NCBI GenBank assembly: GCA_031281345.1
Contig: JAITFN010000015.1
Location: 29,116-93,115, forward strand
Reading direction: 5' to 3'
Length of the DNA: 64,000 nt
Origin: Candidatus Fibrimonadaceae bacterium
Lineage (GTDB): Bacteria > Fibrobacterota > Fibrobacteria > Fibrobacterales > Fibrobacteraceae
Made by a program: the position numbers and the translations under genes. The notes beneath the pieces are model-generated. The model was given only the letters and a program-made list of their open reading frames with translations. It did no database searches and had not been told where the DNA came from. Positions 7,886 through 14,598 of the stretch are shown piece by piece. Numbering within the stretch: the first letter of the stretch is position 1; each line of letters opens with the position of its first letter.

Positions 7886-9087
7886 TGCATATCTCCCTTC
7901 TTCCTTCTCGCGAAAAATCCCTGCTGCGCCTTCACCCTTGGGTGTTCAGCGGTGCGGTGGATAAAGTGAATGGAAACCCAAAACTTGGCGAAAATGTTGA
8001 AATTGTTGATAGCAAAGGTAATTTTTTGGCTTGGGGTGCATATTCGCCAAATTCGCAGATAAGGGCGAGGGTTTGGAGTTTTGAGAGAAACGAAAAAATA
8101 GATAAAGATTTTTTTGTACGCAAGTTAAAGCGTTGTTTGGAGAGCCGTAGTGTTATGGGCTTTGAGCCAAAGGGAGCAAATGCATTTCGCTTGGCTAATG
8201 CGGAGAATGATTTTTTGCCAGGGTGCATAATTGATTATTATGCGAGTTATTTAAGCGTTCAGTTGCTCTCTGCTGGCTGGGAAATTTTTAGGGGAATTTT
8301 AGTTGAGTGTTTAATGGAAATTTTCCCGAATTGCAAAGGGATTATTGAGCGTTCAGATAGCAGTGTTCGCATAAAAGAGGGCTTGGAGCCGCAGGTGAAA
8401 ATTTTAGCGGGGGAAATTCCTCAAAATGCGGTGGAAATAGAAGAAAATGGGTTAAAAATTTTGGTTGATTTGCACAGCGGGCACAAAACCGGATATTATT
8501 TAGACCAAAGAAATGCGAGAAAGAGAATTGGCGAGCTTGCCAAAGACAAGCGTGTTTTGAACTGCTTTTGCTATACCGGAGGATTTGGCTTGTTTGCCGC
8601 AAAGGGAGGCTCAAAATTTGTTAGGCAAGTTGATGTTTCTGCTTCTGCGCTTGAGCTTGCAAAGCAAAATGCCGCATTGAACGGCTTGGAAAGTGCAGAA
8701 ATTGAATACGCAGAAGCAGATGTATTCACACACTTGCGCAAATGCAGGGACAAGGGCGAAACCTTTGACCTCATAATCCTAGATCCGCCTAAATTTGCGG
8801 AATCTACAAGCCAAGTGGAAAAGGCGGCAAAGGGCTACAAAGACATTAACTTATTGGCTATTAAACTGCTCGCTCCAGGTGGAATGCTCGCCACATTTAG
8901 TTGCAGTGGGCATATAAGTGCTGAGTTATTCCAAAAAATAGCAGCAGATGCTGCAGTTGATGCAAAACGCCAAGTACAAATTTTGGAAAGTTTTAGACAG
9001 GCACAAGACCACCCAGTGCTAGGGTCATTCCCAGAGGGAATGTATTTAAAAGGATTGCTTTTATTTAGTGGCTCCGAGCAGATTTGA
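7885..9087 (+). CDS. rlmI: 23S rRNA (cytosine-C5) methyltransferase, RlmI type
   Basis: A 400-residue protein with an N-terminal PUA-like RNA-binding domain (about 1-75) and a class I SAM-dependent methyltransferase domain. GYYLDQRNAR, the SAM loop VLNCFCYTGGFGLFAA and the catalytic motif ILDPPKF are visible. The start is a GTG overlapping the previous stop codon. The last seven codons, including the stop at 9085-9087, lie inside the leftmost copy of the tRNA-Phe attachment repeat, so integration kept or supplied the gene's end. Confidence 0.92.
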   Translation: MHISLLPSREKSLLRLHPWVFSGAVDKVNGNPKLGENVEIVDSKGNFLAWGAYSPNSQIRARVWSFERNEKIDKDFFVRKLKRCLESRSVMGFEPKGANAFRLANAENDFLPGCIIDYYASYLSVQLLSAGWEIFRGILVECLMEIFPNCKGIIERSDSSVRIKEGLEPQVKILAGEIPQNAVEIEENGLKILVDLHSGHKTGYYLDQRNARKRIGELAKDKRVLNCFCYTGGFGLFAAKGGSKFVRQVDVSASALELAKQNAALNGLESAEIEYAEADVFTHLRKCRDKGETFDLIILDPPKFAESTSQVEKAAKGYKDINLLAIKLLAPGGMLATFSCSGHISAELFQKIAADAAVDAKRQVQILESFRQAQDHPVLGSFPEGMYLKGLLLFSGSEQI

Positions 9088-9111
9088 ACTGCTGACGCAC
9101 GGATTTTCAGT
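9064..9111. repeat. Attachment-site copy 1: 3' half of tRNA-Phe
   Basis: A 48-base direct repeat identical to the 3' half of the tRNA-Phe gene at 18325-18397 plus five bases beyond its 3' end. It marks the left junction of the island. Identity stops in the anticodon stem, after CAGT at 9111, where the sequence departs from the tRNA. Confidence 0.9.
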
Positions 9112-9257
9112 GGCAAATGAAGCTGGAAATCATCGGATTCTTTTGAGTTTCGTGCATTCCATAATTAGCATTGCTTTGGCACTGTCATAAGACTGACACT
9201 TAAATTCCTTATGTTAATAATAATTTTATTATTTTAACCAAAAGTAGGAGAAATGTT

Positions 9258-9548
9258 ATGAAAAAAATACTTTTTATTGCCACTTGCTTATTCTTATTAA
9301 GCTGTTCATCTGAAAATGAAGATGATGAGTGGATTCAACCTAGAGCGTGCTTTAAATTGCTACCGCCCTGTGTTCCTTATCATGACGAGTACACTTCTAA
9401 GGAGTGCAATTCAAGCGAGGTAATAGAACAAGCAACATTAACTCTTGAAGAACATGGATGCTTATTCAAGAAATCAGCTTGCTTAGAAAATGAAATTGAG
9501 GGTCGTGATAATGAAAAAAACATAAAGTGTGAGCGTGAATTAAATTAG
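9258..9548 (+). CDS. Small lipoprotein
   Basis: A 96-residue protein with a signal peptide and lipobox LLSC (Cys17), preceded by AGGAG eight bases before the ATG. The mature part is acidic and contains seven further cysteines, suggesting disulphides outside the cytoplasm. No family is recognised. It is the first gene inside the island's left junction and the only cargo gene on this strand until 11604. Confidence 0.65.
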   Translation: MKKILFIATCLFLLSCSSENEDDEWIQPRACFKLLPPCVPYHDEYTSKECNSSEVIEQATLTLEEHGCLFKKSACLENEIEGRDNEKNIKCERELN

Positions 9549-9737
9549 TTATTCTACTTCGTAAGCCAAATTGTTTATTCTCAAAAAGCCATTCCAACGA
9601 ACTTCAGCTCTATAAACAACATTGCGTTCCCCTTGAAGTAAAATGTTCCACTGACTAATAATCTCCTGCTCATCGTCAGCCAGCCCAATAGACCACGTGC
9701 TTTTTGCTATGAAAGGCACGAACCGTGTCATTTCCAT
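9549..9737 (-). CDS. Doubtful small ORF
   Basis: A 62-codon frame that ends directly against the convergent lipoprotein gene at 9548. It has no signal peptide and no good Shine-Dalgarno sequence. Its composition is not odd and there is no competing frame, so it could be real. No family is recognised. Confidence 0.3.
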   Translation of the reverse strand: MEMTRFVPFIAKSTWSIGLADDEQEIISQWNILLQGERNVVYRAEVRWNGFLRINNLAYEVE

Positions 9738-9796
9738 GTCAATTATAGGAAGCTAGGGAACTCCTACACACTAAAATACCATACATGGATTATTAA

Positions 9797-9997
9797 CTAT
9801 TGCTTTCTGTCGGTTAAATCAAGTTCAAGACCGGTCTTAATGCAATTTGCAATAACACACACAAACACATAACCGCAAAAAATGTTCTCAATAACATCAC
9901 ATACATCTTTTGATAGAAAAAAGGGACATACAAAGATTAAGGTAAATAAGAAAATCATAATTCTAAACAGCCATTTATCAACTTTTATCTTTGTCAT
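9797..9997 (-). CDS. Small two-helix membrane protein
   Basis: A 66-residue protein starting MTKIKVDKW, with hydrophobic stretches at about residues 10-30 and 38-52. A strong GGAGG lies seven bases before the ATG. The first codons and the upstream 20 bases are near-copies of those of the 35-residue gene at 10059, so the two share a duplicated 5' region. No function is recognised. Confidence 0.6.
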   Translation of the reverse strand: MTKIKVDKWLFRIMIFLFTLIFVCPFFLSKDVCDVIENIFCGYVFVCVIANCIKTGLELDLTDRKQ

Positions 9998-10004
9998 CTT
10001 ATAC

Positions 10005-10049
10005 CTCCATAGCTAATCTACAAAATTTCTCCGCAAGTGGATCAAATTA
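10005..10049. repeat. Duplicated upstream region, copy R1
   Basis: Bases 10013-10049 match 11055-11091 (R3) at 35 of 37 positions. Bases 10005-10027 match 10384-10406 (R2) almost exactly. On the minus strand all three copies lie just upstream of small genes and include or adjoin the Shine-Dalgarno sequence. They look like a copied promoter/5' UTR segment. Confidence 0.7.
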
Positions 10050-10058
10050 AAACAGAAA

Positions 10059-10166
10059 TTAAGGAATAAGCTCAATGAGCTTGAGAAGCAAAATCCATCC
10101 AAATACACTAAGCACTAAAGCACTTGTTGCTGGGCGTGCTTTCATAAACGATTTTATCTTTGTCAT
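10059..10166 (-). CDS. Very small membrane protein
   Basis: A 35-codon gene, MTKIKSFMKARP and then a hydrophobic helix (about residues 14-34). It has a GGGGG Shine-Dalgarno eight bases upstream and begins one base after the stop of the gene at 10168, which suggests co-translation. Its first five residues are the same as in the gene at 9797. A small membrane peptide, possibly toxin-like, is one option, but nothing proves it. Confidence 0.5.
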   Translation of the reverse strand: MTKIKSFMKARPATSALVLSVFGWILLLKLIELIP

Positions 10167-10167
10167 C

Positions 10168-10377
10168 TTATACCCCCAAAGCATTACAAATTTTCCTTAT
10201 TAACCCGTGGTAAAACATAGCATTCATACTTTTGGAATCCATTAGATAATTATCATAATCCTTTACATAAAGCTCTAAGTAATTTGTGACATTATTTCTC
10301 ATACCAATTAAATGCTCTGGATCATGCTCTTTTAGCAACTCAAAAAGTTTTAGCCATTTGTCTCTAGGTACCATCAT
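10168..10377 (-). CDS. Small hypothetical protein
   Basis: A 69-residue soluble protein beginning MMVPRDKWLKLF. The start at 10377 is preferred over an ATG four codons upstream because GGAG lies six bases before it. It is rich in charged and aromatic residues and has no signal peptide. No family is recognised. It lies in a run of small minus-strand genes of the island's left segment. Confidence 0.55.
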   Translation of the reverse strand: MMVPRDKWLKLFELLKEHDPEHLIGMRNNVTNYLELYVKDYDNYLMDSKSMNAMFYHGLIRKICNALGV

Positions 10378-10383
10378 TTTACA

Positions 10384-10406
10384 CTCCATAGCTAATCTAC
10401 AAAATT
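10384..10406. repeat. Duplicated upstream region, copy R2
   Basis: A 23-base near-copy of 10005-10027, placed in front of the gene at 10168 on the minus strand. It contains the CTCC that acts as GGAG Shine-Dalgarno on that strand. Confidence 0.6.
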
Positions 10407-10803
10407 ATTCCATGTCTCTTAACCAAAAAACTTTATTTCGTTTGTGCCACTCATAATTTGCGCAATAATTTTTATACCAAAAGTCTAGTCTAGTACTCAT
10501 AGCTTCTATTTCTTTTTCCACTTCTTTGTCTATTTCATAAGGACAAAGTCCAGTTTCTACGCATGGATACCATGTAAGTTCTTCACGAAACACCTCAGAA
10601 TTAGTTGCAACTAAATTCCTATAAAAAGCATAGTATGCTTTAGTGTAATACTCTATAGGAATTTTTTTTAAATCAAGCTGTTTTTTTAAGTCACTAGCAA
10701 AGACCTTTTTTGTCATAACATCGTTATACATTTTACATGATTTATTTGTATCTGCCATAGAAATACTGGTCATTAGTGCAACTGCTACAAGAACTTTTTT
10801 CAT
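10405..10803 (-). CDS. Exported hypothetical protein
   Basis: A 132-residue protein with a signal peptide (residues 1-17, cleavage near SMA-DT) and a mature part rich in Tyr, Lys and Glu with four cysteines (KSCKMY, YPCVETGLCPY, NYCANY). GGAG stands eight bases before the ATG. No family is recognised. The cysteines suggest an extracytoplasmic, disulphide-bonded fold. Confidence 0.65.
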   Translation of the reverse strand: MKKVLVAVALMTSISMADTNKSCKMYNDVMTKKVFASDLKKQLDLKKIPIEYYTKAYYAFYRNLVATNSEVFREELTWYPCVETGLCPYEIDKEVEKEIEAMSTRLDFWYKNYCANYEWHKRNKVFWLRDME

Positions 10804-10887
10804 AATTATTCTCCTTTTTTGGCTAAAGCCTTTTCCCTTTTGTTATGTCGTAATAACATAAAAATAATTCTGCCTCAGAATGAAATT

Positions 10888-11037
10888 CTAAAATAAGGTT
10901 TTTCTCAATGGAATACCCTCGGCTAATTTCTCAAGAGCTGTTTTATTGTCTTCTTCGCTTGTCTTCATTTTAGAATAAGCGAATGCTGTTGAAGCCAAAG
11001 CCACGGCAAACGCAACTACTACGATTTTCTTTTTCAT
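10888..11037 (-). CDS. Very small exported or membrane protein
   Basis: A 49-residue protein. The start at MKKKIVVVAF (11037) is chosen because GGAG lies eight bases upstream, in the same sequence context as the gene at 10405; a longer frame from 11076 lacks this. Residues 5-20 are hydrophobic and end in AFA, a plausible signal peptidase site, leaving a mature peptide of about 29 residues. Function unknown. Confidence 0.55.
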   Translation of the reverse strand: MKKKIVVVAFAVALASTAFAYSKMKTSEEDNKTALEKLAEGIPLRKTLF

Positions 11038-11054
11038 AATTATTCTCCTTTTAA

Positions 11055-11091
11055 CTAATCTACAAAATTTCTCCACAATTGGATCAAATTA
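11055..11091. repeat. Duplicated upstream region, copy R3
   Basis: A 37-base segment matching 10013-10049 at 35 positions and located upstream of the 49-residue gene on the minus strand. Confidence 0.7.
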
Positions 11092-11157
11092 TTTTCATTT
11101 TTTCTGCTTGGATAGCACTTTCTTTATTAGAGGCGAAATCTTTAAGAAATGGACTTT

Positions 11158-11517
11158 TTAAATTTTAATTTTACCTTCTACAATTAGTTTTACCACTGTT
11201 TTAGTAAAAGTATCGCTGGAGTTATGACGTTTATGTTCTTTAAGTTCTTGTTTAATGGATTCTTTTTCATCATCTGTTAAATTATTCCATCCTGGGTACT
11301 TCCTTTCCCATTTTGCTTCTTTTTTTATTTTTGCAATGATTTCATCAGTATAAACAATGTCATGCTCAGTAGGCGGTCTTAACATTCTTAGAAAACCAGT
11401 GAAAATGTATTTATCGTCTAAATCTTCATCTGCTATAATGAATTTATCCCCGAATTTACTCTTAATCTCTTCTTTCAGAGCCTTTATCTTATCATTTTTC
11501 TTAATAATTTCTGGCAT
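11158..11517 (-). CDS. Hypothetical protein
   Basis: A 119-residue, strongly charged (Lys/Glu/Asp-rich) protein without signal peptide or membrane segment, starting MPEIIKKNDKIK. It is probably cytoplasmic. No family is recognised. It is divergent from the gene at 11604. Confidence 0.55.
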   Translation of the reverse strand: MPEIIKKNDKIKALKEEIKSKFGDKFIIADEDLDDKYIFTGFLRMLRPPTEHDIVYTDEIIAKIKKEAKWERKYPGWNNLTDDEKESIKQELKEHKRHNSSDTFTKTVVKLIVEGKIKI

Positions 11518-11603
11518 AAATGTTACAATTTAGAAAAATCTTAACATTTTTGACTATTTGGGAAGCGACTATTAATACACATGTTAAACTTTTGGAGGCA
11601 ACT

Positions 11604-11942
11604 ATGAAAAGTTCCCAAAACAATGCTGCGGATAGCCGCTCAAAGATGAAATTCTCTGAAAAAGCCAAATTTGACGATTTTAGGGATTTTTCAAGGTACA
11701 ATGACGAGCAATTAGCTTACGAATGTGTATTAGACTGTGGCTATTCCATTCAAGAGTATAATGAATGGAATAATTCTAGGCTGATAAAAACGGAACTAAT
11801 AAACAAGTTTGTAGTAAAACGAATCAAAGCTGGGGAATTACCCAAAGAGGTAATAGAGGATTTTCATCTTCTATTCATAGAAGATGTTGATGCTTTGGAA
11901 GTCTTGAATAAGCTTTCGGTTGTTTTCATGGATTGGAAGTAG
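11604..11942 (+). CDS. Hypothetical protein
   Basis: A 112-residue soluble protein. The start MKSSQNNAADSR is chosen because GGAGG lies eight bases before it; an upstream in-frame ATG at 11520 has none. It is acidic and predicted to be helical. No family is recognised. It precedes a structured intergenic region and the gene at 12066 on the same strand. Confidence 0.6.
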   Translation: MKSSQNNAADSRSKMKFSEKAKFDDFRDFSRYNDEQLAYECVLDCGYSIQEYNEWNNSRLIKTELINKFVVKRIKAGELPKEVIEDFHLLFIEDVDALEVLNKLSVVFMDWK

Positions 11943-11964
11943 AACTATAATTGCATAAATAAAA

Positions 11965-12057
11965 ATGGCCACGGGTGTTTGGCCATAACTCATCAGAGAT
12001 ACACCCTCACGTTTCCTAGGCAAAATGTGAGTATTAACAAGAAGCCCTAGCGTGAGG
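11965..12057 (+). promoter_or_regulatory. Two hairpins, the second covering the Shine-Dalgarno of the next gene
   Basis: The first hairpin pairs ATGGCCA (11965-11971) with TGGCCAT (11980-11986). The second pairs CCTCACG (12005-12011) with CGTGAGG (12051-12057), extended by CTAGG (12016-12020) with CCTAG (12046-12050). The GAGG at 12054-12057 is the Shine-Dalgarno of the ATG at 12066, so it is buried in the 3' arm. This would reduce translation unless the stem opens. Confidence 0.55.
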
Positions 12058-12065
12058 TACAAATT

Positions 12066-12734
12066 ATGAGAACAAACATAAAACTATGCCATGAGGAAGT
12101 TGAATACAAAAAAACTCTTGGACGGTATGGAAAAGAAATGGTTAAACAAAACCATGACAACCTTAAGGTAATGCTTAACTGGCTTATGCAGGAAGATACT
12201 TACCCTTCTTACGAAGAGTATAAGGAAGCATTTTTAGAGCAAGGCAAAAATAGGCAATGGACACCAGAGGCACGAACAGAAGGAGCTATTCAGTATCTTT
12301 GGAAACATCAAGCAGGAAAATGGAACCAGCAGAGGAATTTGAAACCATTTCAAAACACTTCAGAGCATTCCATCTCATCTCACCCATCTCATTCCACTTC
12401 ACCCATTACACCCATTTCATTACATAAGAGTTCATCAGAGACTACAGAGAACACTAGAGAAACACCAGAGGCACCTAGAGAATCTCAGAGAAATACAGAG
12501 ACTACAGAGAACTCAGAGACTACAGAGAAACAACAAATTATTGAACTTTTGAATGAACATAAAGAAGTTCTAGAAGAACAAATAAAGTCTTATGAAGGTT
12601 TCTGTTCTTACAAAGAAGTTTATTTAAATGAACTCTTTACTCTGTTTAAGACAAAGCATCCTAACTTAGTTTATAATGATAAAAGTCTAAGACATAACTT
12701 TATCACCTGCATTTATGACTTCTACAGGCACTAG
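12066..12734 (+). CDS. Hypothetical protein with Thr/Glu/Ser-rich repeat linker
   Basis: A 222-residue protein with three parts. Residues 1-95 are charged and helical. About residues 96-155 form a low-complexity linker with repeated TTEN/SETTE units that reflect repeated 'gagactacagaga' DNA. The remaining C-terminal part is helical and begins KQQIIELLNEHKEVLE. It resembles phage or plasmid accessory proteins in layout but no family is identified. The start is set by GAGG eight bases upstream, which lies in the 3' arm of a hairpin. Confidence 0.6.
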   Translation: MRTNIKLCHEEVEYKKTLGRYGKEMVKQNHDNLKVMLNWLMQEDTYPSYEEYKEAFLEQGKNRQWTPEARTEGAIQYLWKHQAGKWNQQRNLKPFQNTSEHSISSHPSHSTSPITPISLHKSSSETTENTRETPEAPRESQRNTETTENSETTEKQQIIELLNEHKEVLEEQIKSYEGFCSYKEVYLNELFTLFKTKHPNLVYNDKSLRHNFITCIYDFYRH

Positions 12735-12755
12735 TTTGTTTGAAAAGGATTTTAT

Positions 12756-12893
12756 GGGCCTGACAACCCGCACGGGTACCCTTCTCCCCCGCTGGGTCTC
12801 TCACGCTAATACCCCTAGTTCCTTGTCAAATGTGTTGGTTGGTAGGAACAGGTGGGCTAATGCAAACGAGGGAACTAACCCTTTATCTCAGGC
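12756..12893 (+). ncRNA. Candidate structured RNA in the island
   Basis: A GC-rich patch within AT-rich island DNA and without a convincing gene. GCCTGA (12758-12763) pairs with TCAGGC (12888-12893) as a closing stem. Inside lie a hairpin ACCC-GCAC-GGGT (12766-12777) and a stem TAGTTCC (12816-12822) with GGAACTA (12871-12877). GTTCCT (12818-12823) can alternatively pair with AGGAAC (12844-12849). No known RNA family is recognised. Confidence 0.35.
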
Positions 12894-13020
12894 ATTATAA
12901 ATAATTGCATTCTTTTTGTGCCACTCCCCGCAATTGAAATTAGATTATCCACTAGGTTTTATCGCAAGTGACATGGAAATGTCATAATCTATGGGTGGAG
13001 AAATGGCAAAACCAAAGAGA

Positions 13021-13072
13021 TTTAGTGGCTCCGAGCAGATTTGAACTGCTGACGCACGGATTTTCAGTCCGA
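13021..13072. repeat. Attachment-site copy 2: 3' half of tRNA-Phe
   Basis: A 52-base perfect copy of 18320-18371. It includes four more tRNA bases (CCGA) than copy 1. It separates the two island segments. Confidence 0.92.
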
Positions 13073-13499
13073 TAGTATCCAAGAGGATTACAGTCAAATC
13101 TAGTAAATCTAACCGTTGTTCCTAAATTACCAAACACTTCCACCATTTTCATTATTTCTTGTGTCACTTTAATGTCACCTCACTAAACCTTATTTTAAAA
13201 CTAACTTTTTTCTATAAAAGAGTTCATTTTATTTTCAAAAAATAAATAAATCGTGCCGGCACGAAGCCGATAAAATAGGGGTTTGTGGGTAGGTGGTGTT
13301 TTAACAGGTTCTAACAAATTCTAGGGGTGGTTCTAGGTGGGGTGGTGGGTTTGTAGGGTAAAGGGTAGGGGTCAAGGGTTCAACCCCAAAATCAAACAAG
13401 TAAATAATTTAGGGGGTGTTAAGTGAATTTGTTTTTTCACTATTATTTTTTTTTATTTCACTTAATACACCCAAAAAATTTCTAGGGCTGTGTGTCTTT
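13073..13499. other. Gene-free region with a palindrome and a G-rich tract
   Basis: No credible gene is seen in these 427 bases. A perfect 14-base palindrome, TCGTGCCGGCACGA, lies at 13251-13264. It is followed to about 13390 by a strand-asymmetric tract with many GGG and GGGG runs (top strand) that could form G-quadruplexes. The tract contains repeats of a TTCTA unit. A role as origin, transfer or regulatory region is possible but unproven. Confidence 0.5.
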
Positions 13500-14597
13500 T
13501 TACTTATTAGATTTTCTACGGTTGTCTTCCTTACACAACATTTCACAATTTTCAATTATTGTTTTACCACCCAAACTCCAAGGGGTTATATGGTCAGCTT
13601 CCATTTCCTCTATTTTAAATTTTTTACCACACTTTTTACAAATACCGTCTTGTTTTTCATAAACTTTTAATTTCTCTTTGTCAGTAAAAGAACGAATACT
13701 CAAATGTTTTTCCTCACCATCTATTAAATACTCATAAATTCCTTTTTTACTTGTAACATCATCATCATCAATAAGTTTTTTTATTTGTTTTTCCAAATCA
13801 TTTGAATTAAATTTTTTGTCCTTAAAATTGTTGTAAAGGTTTCCCCAATTTATACCTTTCATTTCCTTTCTGTAATTTGGAAAAATAACATTTACCCAAT
13901 TTATTACACCTTGAAAATACAGCCATAATTCATTAGCGTTTGGTGTGTGTTGGTGTTCAGCCATATATTTTTCTATGTTGTTTTCACTAATCCATTTTAT
14001 AGCCGTTTCCAAATACTCTTGTCTGTTTGGGTGTCCATTTAAATAATCTTTGGATATATTGTAGGCTGGGCAATTATTTTTACTAAAATACCTTTTAGCA
14101 TCTGTAAGCCATTCACCTGTGTAAATAGCATTTCTTAATTCTTGGTCTGTTAGTTTTTCACCAGCTATGTTTATTATTTTGAACCAGTCCAATTTTTCCC
14201 TGTCTGTTCCTTCACAAAAATAAATCATTAGTTTGTATTTAAGGATTTTTTCTTGTTCCTCTTTTTCTAGGTTATGAAAATACTGTGGCTTTCCTTTTGT
14301 AAATTCTATTGAAAAATTACCAACAACATATTCACAAATACTTATGGTTCTTTGTTGTCCGTCTAAAACTTCATAGGTTTCATTTTCGTTTTTAGCCCAA
14401 TACATAACATTAAGGGGAAAGTTTTTCCAAATTGTTTCCAAAACGGCGTTACGTTTTTCGTCTTTATACACAAATTCCCTTTGGTATTTTGGTCTTATGT
14501 TTAACCTACCATCATACCCAACAACACCTTCCTCGTCTTTGTTGGTGTAATTTTTTACAACCTCTTCCACAGGGATTTCTTTCAAATCTATTTTCAT
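13500..14597 (-). CDS. DUF262 domain protein with C-terminal HNH nuclease (likely restriction enzyme)
   Basis: A 365-residue protein. The N-terminal DUF262 (ParB/GmrS-like) domain shows RPKYQREFVY (about 35-44) and the DGQQR motif (79-83). The C-terminus is an HNH nuclease with CxxC (Cys320, Cys323), ADHI (His336), NC (Asn350) and CKEDN (Cys355, Asn359). DUF262-HNH proteins cut DNA in defence systems. AGGAG precedes the ATG, and the gene follows an EcoRI-type methyltransferase gene with a one-base gap, so the pair is best read as restriction-modification. Confidence 0.8.
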   Translation of the reverse strand: MKIDLKEIPVEEVVKNYTNKDEEGVVGYDGRLNIRPKYQREFVYKDEKRNAVLETIWKNFPLNVMYWAKNENETYEVLDGQQRTISICEYVVGNFSIEFTKGKPQYFHNLEKEEQEKILKYKLMIYFCEGTDREKLDWFKIINIAGEKLTDQELRNAIYTGEWLTDAKRYFSKNNCPAYNISKDYLNGHPNRQEYLETAIKWISENNIEKYMAEHQHTPNANELWLYFQGVINWVNVIFPNYRKEMKGINWGNLYNNFKDKKFNSNDLEKQIKKLIDDDDVTSKKGIYEYLIDGEEKHLSIRSFTDKEKLKVYEKQDGICKKCGKKFKIEEMEADHITPWSLGGKTIIENCEMLCKEDNRRKSNK

Positions 14598-14598
14598 T

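Larger units (their letters stand above)
9064..13020. mobile_element. Left island segment without integrase (CIME-like)
   Basis: This segment is bounded by attachment copies 1 and 2. It holds about ten small genes, most of them secreted, lipid-anchored or membrane proteins with no recognisable family, repeated 5' regions and two candidate structured RNAs. No recombinase is present. Such att-flanked segments lacking an integrase are known as cis-mobilisable elements; here the integrase of the neighbouring segment could act on the outer sites. The boundary assignment rests on the repeats, the mobility on inference. Confidence 0.7.

Noticed and set aside
12360..12530. Short tandem repeats of a 'gagactacagaga' type
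   Set aside because: They are codon repeats in the Thr/Glu-rich linker of the 222-residue protein, not an independent element.
12715..12900. 61-codon frame overlapping the end of the 222-residue gene
   Set aside because: No Shine-Dalgarno sequence, odd composition, and it covers a region better explained by RNA-like pairing.
12982..13167. 61-codon frame across attachment copy 2
   Set aside because: It reads through the tRNA-derived repeat and matches the other spurious frame over tRNA-Phe (residues ENPCVSSSNLLGATK appear in both), so it is tRNA sequence read as protein.
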